Shown piece by piece: positions 1 through 11,641 of a stretch of DNA of 64,000 nt (its first letter is position 1; each line of letters starts with the position of its first letter). The DNA comes from Epiperipatus broadwayi (lineage: Eukaryota > Onychophora > Udeonychophora > Euonychophora > Peripatidae): NCBI GenBank assembly GCA_028023455.1, contig JAQFVV010012446.1:3474001-3538000 (forward strand), in the 5' to 3' direction. The notes beneath the pieces were generated by a model, which saw nothing but the letters and a program-made list of their open reading frames with translations, did not search any database and had not been told where the DNA came from. Position numbers and translations under genes: made by a program.

Positions 1-149
1 GTGAGCAATTAGGATCACGCCTAGAAGTGAGACAAAGGAACTGATATTAAAAGATTCATCAGATGATTGAAAATAACTGTGGAATATGATATTAAAATAT
101 ATATGTGTAACTATGGACCACAAAACATGGGTAAAATAGAGTAGAAATT

Positions 150-1012
150 CTATGGGAGATAACTTGGGGACAACTTTGCTTCTAATACAACCCATTAAAA
201 AATCAGTATGAATGTAATTATGAGAAAATCCAATATTTTATCAATGGAGTGTAAGATTGTATAGAGATGTTATACATGGATACATACTTTCTTTACTTTT
301 TTAATGCCTATATGAGAAATTATCAGTATTCTCAAAGGCTGGGTGGTTGGATAGCAGAAGATTGGAAATACCTAAATAATATAAGATATGCTGACACGGT
401 TTCAAATAAGACTTTTACAATCAAAATCATGGTAATAAATCATGCGAATAGCAATGCCCTAGTTAAATTTGAATACCTGAATTTCCATTATTATAAATAA
501 TGGTCATGTGATCAGGAAAAATGCAGAAGCATTGCAACAGCGATGACAGAACTGCCTAAGATATGGAAAGATCAAAGTAAGATCTCGTGTCTTGAAACTT
601 AGATGCTAAAAAAGATTTTGAGATGTTATGCTATCAAAGAATGCTTCTAAGAATGCCTTTAGTTTAATATTACTTGCCGCAAGAGTTTGAGAGAAAAGTC
701 AAACATCATTATCCATGTGGTCCACTTTGCAGTGCGTCTATCTTAAAGAATATGTGTGCTAATAAGGTAATGTCTAACAGCGTATTTTGATCACATGGTC
801 AAGAGACATTATTCTATAGAAAAGCTTTTATTGAGGAAGAAATGTCATCATTTTCCAGTGCACTCAGCAGATCTCATTAGACTTGGCCATGAGTTCCCTG
901 ACATGTTGCTTATAGCACAAGATCATGAAGTATGGAGAAAGGCAATGGAGTCTTTTTGCATATCTCTATAACTTTTTCAGATATAGATTCAGATGATGAT
1001 GTTTATAAATAA
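150..1012 (+). pseudogene. Decayed RTE-type LINE (reverse transcriptase to 3' end)
   Basis: Frame-hopping translation recovers the usual order of an RTE-like reverse transcriptase. YFLYFFNAYM near 290-320 resembles the motif SPYLFNAYME. YLNNIRYADT near 370-400 is the catalytic NNLRYADDT box with one of the paired Asp residues lost. FEYLNFHYY near 470 resembles the FEYLG box. SIATAMTELPKIWKD near 530-570 follows. Near 785-940, FDHMVKRHYSIEKLL and IAQDHEVWRKAMES match the C-terminal region. The copy ends near GATGATGATG at 990, a typical RTE 3' tail. Several stops and frame changes show it is dead. The 5' part is missing or too decayed to read. The family call rests on motif order only; the exact clade is uncertain. 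Confidence 0.7.
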
Positions 1013-1375
1013 GATCCAAGTCATTTTAACCCTCCCTCTACGTTTTATATATTTTAGCTTGTACTAAATTGCATAAGTAAGCATAATCACCTGATCTTGA
1101 TTTTGTATTTGGGCTTTTATTTATGTTCCTAAGCAAAACAAAGCTATTTATTTATATTGCTTTTGGAAAATTTGGTCTCAAGTCTATCATCAAATTCACT
1201 TTGTTTAACTGGTCATATGCTGGCTTAACTCTGGATTTATTTTATTACTTATATGCTTTTAATCTGTCTGTTTTCTGGTCTGCTATGATAAAATCATGTA
1301 AACTAATTTTTTATATATTTTCCAATTTTCAATCTAATAAATTTTGCTTAAATTTGTATTCTCAATAACAATTTT

Positions 1376-1816
1376 TGAAAGATTGCAAATAATTTTAGCA
1401 AAAAATTAGTAAAAAATTTAAAGTTTAATATTTTATATATAACATTGACGGTAGCATGTTTAATGATATTCCTTGCAATTTAAAGCTGAATTATTCATTG
1501 AAAACTGTTTTTAATAATTTAGTGTTACATAAAACTAAAAAATAGAAAAAAATAAATGCATTTATTCACACAAATGCATTAAAAAGTAAAAAAATAATTT
1601 TCTTCAGTATTTTTATGAAAAAAAGTGCCGCCAAGGAATTATTTAAAGAAACTTGCAAATAACACCACTTTCTTGTACCAATAGATTGGCATTGATACAA
1701 GAAAGTGGGTATTATTTCCAAGTTTATTTAAATGATTCTTCACGCCATTATTTATGAAAGCTGAAGAAAATTTATTTTTTTACTTTATAGTGCATTTATG
1801 TGAATAAAACTTGTAA
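1376..1816. mobile_element. Foldback MITE, family C, copy 1
   Basis: Inverted arms at about 1559-1683 and 1692-1810 pair over most of their length. The innermost CACTTTCTTGTACCAAT at 1667 faces ATTGATACAAGAAAGTG at 1692. The outer ends are GCATTTATTCACACAAATGC and the complement of GTGCATTTATGTGAATAAAA. A preceding segment from 1376 (GCAAATAATTTTAGCAAAAA) is shared with relatives near 21793 and 44958, so it probably belongs to the same element. No coding capacity. It is a non-autonomous DNA element; superfamily and TSD were not resolved. Confidence 0.65.
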
Positions 1817-4389
1817 AAATTTCATTTAGGCATGTATATATCCCAAATAAAGCTTGTATATTTGCATATTATCTTTGAACTATTCAAGCATTTCGTGTAT
1901 GTATGTTGTCTGGATTTTTGTAATATCAGATAATTACCCAGTAAATCGAGTTTCATGTTAAAATTTTTTTTTTCTGAAAGTACTTATGGGTAAATAAAGA
2001 TAATTTGCATGATAATTTTATCATGAGTCATATTTTTTTCATTACATAGGCATCTTAACTCTTTCAAATAACAATCCCTTCTTTCTTTTATGAAAAAGAC
2101 CTAGCGATAACTTCATCCACATTTGAACATTATTCAAAAAGTTAGAACAAAATATTTTTTATTTGAATTCCATTTTCAAAATTAAGAACTAATTTAGGGT
2201 TAGACATTGGTAAAGAAAGCAACTAAGACTTAAAAATAATGGTTAAAATTATTATTATTAAAATTTAAAAAAAAGTTTACTTATCAAGTAGATAAAGAAG
2301 ACCTTTGTTATCCAATAGAAATTGCTTCCGCATTGCCACATCAAACTTTTTAGGACTTGTCTTTTTAAAAATAAATATTTTAAAATAAAAATCTACTTGT
2401 AGACATGTAATTTTTGCAAATTTTTTTCATAAATGGTCTTTAATATGAAAACAAATTACTGAAAATTACAATTTTTCATAATAATGTAAGTTTTTAGAAC
2501 AACCCACCAATCAAAATTTGTTATTTCTATTGATATCAGAATAAGACATAATAAAATTTAGCTGTTTTTATATGTAAATTAGATAGTATTATTGCCTAAA
2601 AGGCCCATATAATGATGGCATCTTCAGATTTTTTTCCTCATTTAATACTTTTAAAATTGTAACTGCAATAAAATCAAACTGTGCACAGTAATGTAAGTTT
2701 ATAAATAGACTTGAAACAATTTAGAGAAGATATATTGATCACAATATTATAACTCCTAAAATAACAAAAATACAACAGTGTTAAAGTATTTCTTGCAGAC
2801 AGCATTAATAGTTGATGAGTTTATTAAGGATTATAATGTAGTTCTTAAATGTGAGATGCTAAATTAAATTATGTTCCAAGAGATTCCAATCAGGAGATAG
2901 ATCCATAGAGGCTTTATTATGATCTTCCATTCTGTCACTGAAGCTATAAAATTGAAGTCAATAACTATCGTTAATGATTTATGTTTGTCCACATCTATAT
3001 ATATCAGTGCATTTATGAAGCAAATAAGTGCACCCACAGATTATCTTGAATCTGTTGATAAGATTTCAGTTATATTTAGGAAGATCAAATCCATTTGGTT
3101 TTATTGTTGGGATCTGGACAAAAAAAATTATTTGGAAATTCATTTTTTACAATGTGATTCTTCAATTGTAGATTCTCTGTTAAACATCTAAAAAGGGAAT
3201 CTTGGTTTGATGTAATTCATAGCTAGTAAACTATATCTTGAATTATTGGCAAATCTGATCTACTTAACATTTTTTAAATTTATTTTTTAAAGTTATTTTA
3301 CCTGCCTACAGACAGCAAACAGGATATTTTTCTTAATTTTTCAAAGTAGCACCAAGCAATTTTAGTAAATCATATCATCTTGATATATATATATATAGTT
3401 TTGTCAGCAAATTCTATTATTTTCCCATTGATGTGGTATATATTATTGCTATTATTAATTATCATTGAAGTTTATCGAGTTATGGAAATATGTGCCAATT
3501 TTCCGCAACAAACATAATTGTATGTTTCACATCTCTATGAATGCTAATGAAAAACTTTATTAAGAAATATGTAATACCCTCCAAAAAAATTAAGATTTGT
3601 AATGTAGCTGCAGATATAATTTAATTCCGAATAGCCCTATATTCTAAACGAAATGTGGATTCCTCGGTAATAAAATTGAAAGATACCAAAGTAAATACTA
3701 ATTAACTATTAAAATATATCCATAAATTTAGTCTAGCAAACATAAGATTATATTTTGTTCTGAATTTGCAACCCATTGCGACTCAACAAGTATAAATTTA
3801 TTGGATACAGCAGAGTGGCGAACTTCGTTTAAGTCATTTTACTTCTCACATACAACACATATTTTTATATAGTCACTCCATCTGCCTTTCAAATTTTAGT
3901 TTTTTGAAAAATATTTATTTAAATGAAATATCAAATTAATAATAAAATTAAAAGAAACAATCCCTTTGTTTTGTTCCAATATCGATTTTGAAATGAGTTT
4001 TTCAAAGTTTTTAATTTTTCTTGTCTTAATTCAGTTTTGAAGCATGAGTAATTCTTTGAGATTTGAATCATAATGGCATTTAATATTATTTTCTTTAGTC
4101 ATACTATTTATTTCACTATATAAAAGACGTACAATTTTATTTTTCATCTCAATTTCTATCTCTCTTGAATATTTCCCATATCTTCATCAACCTTTCTTTT
4201 CCTTGTGGGTTTTGAAAATAGTATTTTCTGAATAAAAATAATATTGACTTTAAAATTTATATAAATTTAAAGAAAAATTTATATAAATAATTATTTAATA
4301 AATAAATTATCTTTTTGGCAAAATATTTTTTATAATTAACACCAAAAATGGGTCGTTATCAGCAAACTGGTACTGAACACATCAGCACA
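1817..4389. other. AT-rich sequence, no gene recognised
   Basis: Mostly A/T runs with a short TA microsatellite at 3381-3396. A 90-codon open frame at 2919-3191 has no motif I recognise, and the text just upstream (FQSGDRSIEALL in a second frame) is only faintly like a reverse-transcriptase box. I do not call a gene here. Confidence 0.5.
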
Positions 4390-5560
4390 ATAGTTGCCAT
4401 GACAGTTAAAAAGTGATTTGAATTTTACGTGGAATCATCGTATCTTCTTAAAATCAAAACAAAACGTTTGTTTTCTATGTGACATTATTATTATGCTAAT
4501 ATTTTCAATACATATAAATCAAATCAATTTTTGTATTATAAATCGCTGCAGGCTTCAAAAATACTTGTTTAACAGCCTATCAATTTAACACTTCTGGTAT
4601 AGAAATATAGAAACTAGTTTTTAAAAATAATATTAATCATTCAAAATTTTCAAGATTTCAAAGCATTAATCATAACTGTTATTTTCGATATTTTGGTATT
4701 AGTCCTGCTCTCTGATAATGCATTGCTCTAAGTTTGTGATGTTTAAGATAACATCTCCAAGTAATGTGAGAACAAACTTAATTGATAAAATTTGTCCGCA
4801 GATACTGTGGAGGCATTATTTTAAACATATCGCAAACTTAGAATAATATGTCATTGGATATAATATGTCATAGTACATGTAATATTAAAAAATAAAGGAG
4901 ACATTAATTACGGAAAAAAGGTAAAAAGACATTAAAAGAATTAAATAAACAGGTACATTTGAGTTGTGCATTTATTGGATGATACTGTATGTCACCTAAA
5001 ACACATTTCCTCCTCTCTGCATACTGCAGCATTTTGCTCTGCCATAAACTGCATGTTCAATCTAAATAAAAATATACCAAGATGGCGAACTATAACTAAG
5101 ATAGCAAGTATAACTTTAAGGTAATATTTTAAAACATTATTTTAAGAGAAAAACAAATATTTCTGACTGTTAAAAACAACAACAAATATTTAAGATTGTA
5201 AAATGTTTAGCAAAAATAAATAAAACATAAATGTAACGTTTAACTAGAAATGTATTTTTTTTTTTTTAAAAAAGTATAAATAATGAGAGTCCTGTGGCAG
5301 ATTGAACTGTGCAATGTGTTCTAGAATGGAAAAAAATCTCCGAAAAAAATCTCAGTGAAAGGATCAGTATTGGCACAAAGGCCAAGCACAAAATCTCACA
5401 GGCAGCACATTATTAATCTTGCAGGTCACCACATACATATCTTAATCATTGACATGGATTAGTTTCATGCTAGCATTTTGGTTACCGTGACAGTGTTAAT
5501 TTAAACTTTGACAAAACATCATCTGAATATTACGTCATAGCAGGACTAATACCAAAGTAC
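4390..5560. repeat. Weak inverted-repeat composite
   Basis: ATTTTGGTATTAGTCCTGCT at 4690-4709 is matched in reverse complement over 18 bases at 5539-5556. A second hairpin lies inside: TAAGTTTGTGATGTTTA near 4730 faces AAACATATCGCAAACTTA near 4823. This suggests a degenerate foldback DNA element, perhaps two nested ones. No ORF and no clear TSD. Confidence 0.35.
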
Positions 5561-6942
5561 ATTAATCTATAAAGTTTTTTTTATTTATTTTAAAATTATT
5601 TATTATTTATTTGATTCAATCTATAAAGTATTTATTTCCTTCTGAAGGTTTACAGATAGATACTGCACTGGATAAATAATTATTGATTTACATATATTCT
5701 AAATTAGTATACATTTAAAATTGCAGGTGATTAAAAATGAGAATTTTTTTCTTCTGTGAAATATGAATTTTGGGCATTTAGTTTGTCATTTTAATTCTCA
5801 GGCACACAATAAAATCAAGCACTGAATTAAGAACAGTAGTAAGGGTTGGTTTATATATGGGTGAGTGCTTGTAAATTTTTTTCATATAAATGATCAAATA
5901 AACAGCGCATGCGTGAAGATTTATTTTCTTCTGAATAGTTAAACATATATTTGTAAATAGTATAAGTAATTTCTTGTTAAAAGAATATATATATTTCATT
6001 AATATTGATAGTTATTAACTTAGGCCAAAATTCATTATTAGTGACAAGTTTATGTTCATATTTTTAGAAAATTGATGTATGTTAAATAATCGTTAATTTA
6101 AATGACAAAAATTATAGGTAATTTTATTATTATGTAAATATAATCAATGTACGTTATATGGAGATGTATTTTTAAATCATTGAATGTAAAATGAAAAATT
6201 GTCATTATTCCTACTTCTAACAAACTTATTCATTACTATTGCAGTACATTAGTATTTAATGTAGTTATTTTAAAAGATTGCAAAAAACAAACAATATAAT
6301 CCGTATATATTCGATAATTATTTTCTAAAAATATAATTTTAGTTGAATTTTTTTTCTTTAGATTTATTTTTATGTTGATTGCAATTATTAAATTTCTTTG
6401 TAGAGTCATCTTCGTTGGCTATTAAAAACAACTTGTCAGACAGTGTGATATTAGTTGCCAACGCAACTAATATTATTTGTATTATCTCTTAAAATTTTTC
6501 ACAGAGGGCAGTAAGAACAGTAATTTTACATAGTGTATTTGTAAAAAGAAAACAAGCGTGGAAAAAAAAATCGGTCGTTAATAGTTTAACTGCGATTTGT
6601 TTGAATAAACTGATATTAGAAATGATGTGTTCGAAGTAATAAGAAGTAATTTAAAAAATGTTAGAAACAAAGTGGCCAATTCACTGCGTGTGTGCAAAAT
6701 AGGTGTTATCTCATAACAGTTTATATTTTCAAGCTTTGACATTTATACATCTATCATTTAAAAAAGCTAGTCAGGCATTAATAAAAATTGGAAGTTAAAA
6801 TGAATAGAATTAATTCGTGTAAAAATTTTAACTCATTGTTTCCAAGAGAAAATTATTTTTAATCTACTCCAAATTGTTTATTTTTTCCATTCACAAGTGC
6901 TATCAATTTATAATAGATAACTAGAATTTCTGACTAAAATAG
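5561..6942. other. AT-rich sequence, nothing recognised
   Basis: No coding signal, RNA gene or clear repeat was seen. The open frame on the minus strand at 5778-5999 is a chance frame in A/T-rich DNA. Confidence 0.5.
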
Positions 6943-7060
6943 CTATCCATCTGATGGAGGGATGTCCCATTTCCCCGGTATTGTCCCGGTTTGGGGCTTC
7001 AAATTCTCCGTGTCCTGATAAGGGGTTTCGGGACCGTCCAATATCTCGGTTAATAAAAAA
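6943..7060. repeat. GC-rich patch with repeated TGTCCCGGT-like words
   Basis: This stretch of about 110 bases is much richer in G and C than its surroundings. It repeats words of the type TCCCATTTCCCCGGT, TGTCCCGGTTT and TTTCGGGACCGTCC. Such clustered tGTCCCGGT words occur in non-autonomous DNA transposons, but family and ends cannot be fixed here. The 61-codon minus frame across it is not a convincing protein. Confidence 0.3.
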
Positions 7061-7112
7061 AAAAATCCTGAAAATTGATTTTCGCTTGTTTTACTATTAA
7101 TAATTAATTGTT

Positions 7113-7221
7113 TTTTTTTTTTTCTCATGTGTCATAGCATCAGCCGGGAAGCGAACCCGCTAACCCGGGACAACTGCTTGTAAAGCAGCTGTCGCTTACC
7201 TCTCGACTACCAATGCTTGAC
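7113..7221 (-). mobile_element. tRNA-only SINE, TAC anticodon, extended T-arm (copy 1)
   Basis: On the minus strand a tRNA-like head runs from GCATTGGTAGTCGAG through a TTTACAA anticodon loop to a T-arm and a closing GATGC. A short trailer (TATGACACATGAG) and an A-rich tail follow. The T-arm holds a duplicated GGGTTCGC-like segment, eight bases longer than a normal tRNA. A perfect 15-bp target-site duplication TAATAATTAATTGTT flanks it at 7098-7112 and 7222-7236, showing retrotransposition. It is not a functional tRNA gene. Confidence 0.85.
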
Positions 7222-7593
7222 TAATAATTAATTGTTAAACTAAATTTAATTACTGTGGCTAATAATATATTGAATAAAACTTTAGTTCGTTCAGTCCAAT
7301 AGCTATATGTCTATGCTCATTGCGACGTCATTCTGTTAGGGAATAATATTTATATATTGTATATTTAATTTGTGATGTCTAAATTTCTGTTTTATATTTA
7401 TAATCTATTTTCTGGTTTAAAATTGAAGTTTATAATAAATACTGAAGCTGTAAATATTGCTGTACATATTTGTGTTTCACCGAATGCCAATTATATAACC
7501 ACGAACATGGGTTTGAACACAACTTATACATGTGGTTAGCACCAGCCTCTAGCAATAGGTGAAGGCATCTATATATATATAGATACGCGAATT

Positions 7594-7605
7594 GGGGGGG
7601 GGGGG
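7594..7605 (+). repeat. G12 homopolymer
   Basis: A run of twelve G follows a short AT repeat and GATACGCGAATT. It is a likely length-variable site; no function is inferred. Confidence 0.8.
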
Positions 7606-7900
7606 ATCTCTACTAAAATTTAAATAGTTATAGGAAATTAAATAGACATCTATTTTGATAAATTATCAAACAATTTGGTTTCTTTTGTCAATTTAATTCG
7701 TGTATGTATATATGTATAGACAATCCAATTTATAATATATGTATCATTTATAATATTTGAATAGTTGATCAATTTTGTATAATTTATATTTTGTGTATTT
7801 TAAATAATTTTACTAATAATTTATGAGACAATATATCTGCAAGTCGCAATGTAATCGTTAAATCTGGTCATTTAAGCAGATCATTTGCCTTCCTTTAAAA

Positions 7901-8086
7901 AATGTACAAAATTTGAAAGGAACAAAAGATTATTTAATTAAATTTTACTTGGCTAATTGATCGAGTTTTCTATTACCATATATGGAAATATACTTAAGAG
8001 AATGTATAAAATTTTATAGGGACAAAAGACTATTTTTATTTAACTTTCACCTGGTTAATTGATCGGTTACCATATATGGAAATGTG
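7901..8086 (+). repeat. Tandem duplication, unit about 95-100 bp
   Basis: AATGTACAAAATTTGAAAGG at 7901 is followed about 100 bases later by AATGTATAAAATTTTATAGG at 8001. Both units continue through GGAACAAAAGA / GGGACAAAAGA, an ACTTGGCTAATTGATCG-like segment and TACCATATATGGAAAT. Units have diverged by substitutions and small indels. No other feature was seen between 7237 and 8455. Confidence 0.6.
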
Positions 8087-8455
8087 AATCAATTTAAGAT
8101 ATACTGAGTTTGAGACAATGGCTGGTAAGAATTTAATCGGATTTAATATCTAAACAAAAATGGAAGGGAAACAAAGGATCATATTATGTATAAATAACTG
8201 AAATTTTGGCTATCAGGAGAATTTTTCTTTGATTTTTATGTTAGAGTACTAACATAGTCCACGTGAGTTTAATTTGTGAAATAAAATTATGTCGGAGTAA
8301 AGGAAACAACCATTTGCTTCTGATGCCCCTGGCACTCTTGTCTTCTCACTCATGATGCCAAATCCTGAAACAACTGAACCCAATTAAGTGTATTGTTCGA
8401 AGGAGAATGCTTGCCTGAATTTGAACTTTAATTATCAACCGATGCCTGTTTCCAG

Positions 8456-8515
8456 CAAAACCAGTATATGATCATGATCCCAAACCACCTGCTTTGCATC
8501 AACAAGTTGGCCAAG
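8456..8515 (+). CDS. Candidate internal coding exon, gene unknown
   Basis: A 60-base segment sits between a good acceptor (GATGCCTGTTTCCAG just upstream) and a good donor (CCAAG followed by GTAAAT). It is relatively GC-rich for the window. One frame reads KPVYDHDPKPPALHQQVGQ with flanking split codons and no stop; another frame is also open. The length is a multiple of three, so the exon could be skipped without changing frame. I do not recognise the protein. It may be a lone exon of a host gene with very long introns, since no second exon was convincingly found nearby. It could also be a chance combination of splice motifs. What is seen is the splice frame and open reading; that it is expressed is inference. 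Confidence 0.4.
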
Positions 8516-8961
8516 GTAAATGTTTGCATTTCCACCAATCAGTGAACTTTTATTAACCTAACATTTTAATTTAATATTATTTTTGTATGCTGTCTGTTCT
8601 TGTTTCTTCAAAGTTATTCTGTAAATATAAACTAATGTCTGTATAATTTAATTTCAAGCTGTATTAATTTCATTTTAACTTTGGTGTGGTAATTTAGATT
8701 GAAATATATTTCTCTTTTAGTTTGCTATTTGATCTATTTTTAATATGCCAAGGTGTTATCCAACCCAGCGAATAAGCGTAACTTTACCACTCATAGTTTT
8801 CCCCAATTGAATTGTTGAAAACAAATGTTACTTGCCTGTCAGTTATACTAAAAAAAAACTTGCGTGGTTTTATACCAATTATGTTCTCTAATATTGTTTG
8901 CTATTTAAATGAGAGATGAAGTTTTAATGCAGGCCATACCACACTATGAGGAATTCTAATA

Positions 8962-9352
8962 TCTACAAAGCCTAAACTTGAAATGGTGGAAAAAAAACTG
9001 CATCTATGAAATACCATGTGGATGTGGAATAACATATATTGGTGAGACTAATCATTCCATTGAAAAGCACTTGCAAGAACCTAAACTGATGATTAGAGGA
9101 GAGAAAACAGATGTGTCTAAGATAGCAGACCATGTATATACCAATGAACATATGTTCAATTGGGAAAATACAAAAATATTGGATAAAGAAGAAAAGGTAT
9201 AAAGAAGAAAATTTAAAGAAGCTGTTCACATGACAATGGCAAAAAATCCCATAAGCCAACATAGTGTGACTATACATAATGTATGGAAATCACTAATCAA
9301 CTTTGCTCTTAGGAAAAAGTGGAGAAATCAGGAGGAACGTCATAGATAAGTA
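8962..9352 (+). pseudogene. Penelope-like element remnant, GIY-YIG endonuclease domain
   Basis: The frame from about 8975 reads NCIYEIPCGCGITYIGETNH. It has the IYEIPC.CG..YIG.T signature of the GIY-YIG endonuclease at the C-terminus of Penelope-like retroelements. SIEKHLQE and IADHVYTNEHMFNWENTKIL follow, matching the downstream conserved Arg/Glu and AEH...H.FNW segments of that family. A stop at 9200 interrupts it. In the next frame KEAVHMTMAKNPISQ and VWKSLINFALRKKW continue the typical C-terminus. In SIEKHLQE the usual Arg of SIEKRLKEH is replaced. No reverse-transcriptase part is present, so this is a 5'-truncated dead copy. A tRNA-like repeat follows within 35 bases. Confidence 0.7.
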
Positions 9353-9383
9353 TATGAAATTTCTACTGACTGTTGCCTTTGAC

Positions 9384-9470
9384 AGGATGACTCAGTTGGT
9401 TAGAGTGTTACCTTAAAATTCAATAATCAAGAATCTAAGAATCCAGGTTTGAATCATATGCTAGTACTGT
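9384..9470 (+). mobile_element. tRNA-derived SINE head
   Basis: GGATGACTCAGTTGGTTAGA has the form of a Pol III A box within a D-arm. CCAGGTTTGAATC at 9444 has the form of a B box. The spacing is compatible with a tRNA-derived promoter. The sequence after it, to about 9550, may be the SINE body, but no second copy was found here. The stems are too damaged for a functional tRNA. Confidence 0.45.
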
Positions 9471-9999
9471 CACTTGTCAGGCCAGCAACACCTGAAGAAG
9501 AGGGGACAATATTACTTCTTGTTTGATGTGCTATTACTAACAGTTGAATGTATTTGGAATATTTAAATAAATTTTTCTAAAGACATTCGATACACATATT
9601 AGATGATGGAAATAATCAAATATAAAAATACAACTAGAACACCATCATCACAAACCTTCAGGAAAATTATAATTGATGTGTGCTGAATAAATTTTTGGAT
9701 TTTTACTCTGAATCTTAGGCTATGTTTTATGGGATGCAAATATTGAAATTCTCTATGTTTGTAAACAGACCAGCTATAGGAATATTGTATATCATAAATT
9801 GATTTACTCTATAATTTATATCTTAGCCAAAGACTAAAATTGACAGACTTTCTCTCCAAACCAACTTCTAACATTTTCAGCTTCTGATAAGTTTATACTA
9901 TTTGATAGTTTCTTGGATTCATTGTACCCACATGGATTACTTTAAGGTAAACCAATAAAATATCACATGACTCTTACACATTGCTGTTTCAGCAGCATT

Positions 10000-10440
10000 T
10001 TCATTTCTTTTCACCATAATTATCCATCTAATATGTTTTAATAAGTAATAGATGCCACATGATAATTTTTTATAATCCTGTCTAGTACTGCCATGTCCAA
10101 TATCCCCATTCTAGTTTCCAGTTTATGGTTTTTGTCAGAGAAGAGCTTTGGATCTTGAAACAGTGCACCAGAAATTTTAGAATCTAATGCATTGTCCTTC
10201 TAGCAGCCATCCTTCTAGCTGTAGAAACTTAAGGAGCTTTCTTCTAGCATCAGATTCTAAAAATGTCTATGGGCTGCTTCAAGATCTAAAGCTTCTCTCT
10301 GATGAAAATCATAAATTAGAGACTTATCTGGGAATATTGAATCAATAGATAAGAATTTGTTAAGTATTATCATCTGGCGTTACTGAAGCATATGCTAGCT
10401 GATGTTCTGACAATTTTTTTCTATCATTTTCATAGGAAAA
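10000..10440. mobile_element. Foldback MITE, family A, copy 1
   Basis: The left arm (TTTATGGTTTTTGTCAGAGA through ATCTTGAAACAG) is matched by the reverse complement of the right arm (AAGATCTAAAGCTTCTCTCT through ATAAATTAGAGAC). The outer parts carry the family words AATAGATGCCACATGATAA and ATTATCATCTGGCGTTACTG. The same family recurs near 19840, 20070, 20425, 44035, 45434 and 47318. No coding capacity. Boundaries are approximate. Confidence 0.6.
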
Positions 10441-10591
10441 AATGTATAATAACAGATGAATATTAAGCATTTGGGCATATAGGAGCAAATTTTATATGAA
10501 AGCCATTTGGAAACTTTAATAATGCTGGCAGACACAATGCTGTGACATGCATTTTAATGATTTTTATTAGTTATTCATTAGACTGAGATTA

Positions 10592-10858
10592 TCCAATACT
10601 GAATATTTCTATAGTATAATTTTCACTACACCGCTCTCATGCAAGGTAAGGGGCTGGTTTCTATCCATTTTTAACATCTTGTGGAGAGTTGTAATCATAA
10701 ACATATGACCAAAGATGGAGATCGTTTTCACGTCTTTGGTCATATGTTCATGATTACATTCCTCCACAAGATGTTCAATGTAGACAGAAACCATTCCCTA
10801 CCTTACATGAGAATGGTATTGTGAAAATTGCATGACAGAAATATTATTCAGTACTGTG
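10592..10858. repeat. Long near-perfect hairpin (foldback element)
   Basis: Arms of about 130 bases (10592-10722 and 10727-10858) are inverted copies with a very small loop. Paired words include ACATCTTGTGGAG with CTCCACAAGATGT, and CATATGACCAAAGA with TCTTTGGTCATATG. Similarity is roughly four in five by eye. The 61-codon minus frame inside is a by-product. It could be a young foldback MITE or a transcribed hairpin; only the structure is seen. Confidence 0.7.
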
Positions 10859-11541
10859 TCATTCATGTTTCAGTTTACAATTGTTAAAGATAATGTTGGC
10901 GATTAACTAACTGCCCCGAAATTCATTTTTTAAATCTATTTTTTGGGTCATTTGTATGTATGCCATTGTTTTATATATTTATGAGAAAATTTGAAATATA
11001 TAAGTAAAGATTTGGAACAAAATCTTTCTTTAAAAGATCAATAACATCTAACTCTTGTTATCGAACAATTTATATAAATAGGAATGTTTGCTTTCAGGTG
11101 TAAAACAAATTCTATAAAAAGAAATGCTATCCTCTATGGAGAAAAGTCAATATTATTTGAAATTGTAAACATATTAATTTCTTATAATGAAAATTGAACA
11201 TATTTACTTTATATATTTGAAGAAATCTGATATTTGATATTCTTCTATCTGTTAATGAAATTCTTAAAACAAAATGTCAGATAGCAGATTTTATTTAAAA
11301 ATTAGATTATTTTAATATTACAATAAAAAAATTAATTATAAACGATAATGAAAATATAAGATCTAATGACTAGAATAAGTCTTCAGTATTTAGTTTTTCT
11401 AATCTATGATAATCCAGTAAACGTTTTCCAACATTTTTTTCATCCGTAAATGCTTTCATTTTCATAATTATTTTCACTAGTTAGCAATTCTTAAGTTCTT
11501 CCCTGCTTTGCTAAAAAATAAATAAAGTAAAGCTTGTGTTA
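10859..11541. other. AT-rich sequence, nothing recognised
   Basis: No open frame, tRNA-like element or clear repeat was found. Confidence 0.5.
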
Positions 11542-11641
11542 AGCATTGGTGGTCGAGAGGTCAGCGACAGTTGCTTTACAAGCAGTTGTCCCGGGTTCGC
11601 GGGTTCGCTTCCCGGCTGATGCCATGACACATGAGAAAAAA
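11542..11641 (+). mobile_element. tRNA-only SINE, TAC anticodon, extended T-arm (copy 2)
   Basis: The head GCATTGGTGGTCGAGAGG, an anticodon loop TTTACAA and the closing GGCTGATGC allow a full seven-pair acceptor stem with two wobble pairs. The T-arm carries GGGTTCGC twice in a row, so it cannot fold as a normal seven-base T-loop. The trailer CATGACACATGAG and an A run follow. It belongs with the copies at 7113 and 14016. No clear target-site duplication was found, so age or boundaries are uncertain. Confidence 0.75.

Noticed and set aside
8972-9277. 101-codon minus-strand frame
   Set aside because: Antisense shadow of the GIY-YIG remnant, hydrophobic only because of base composition.
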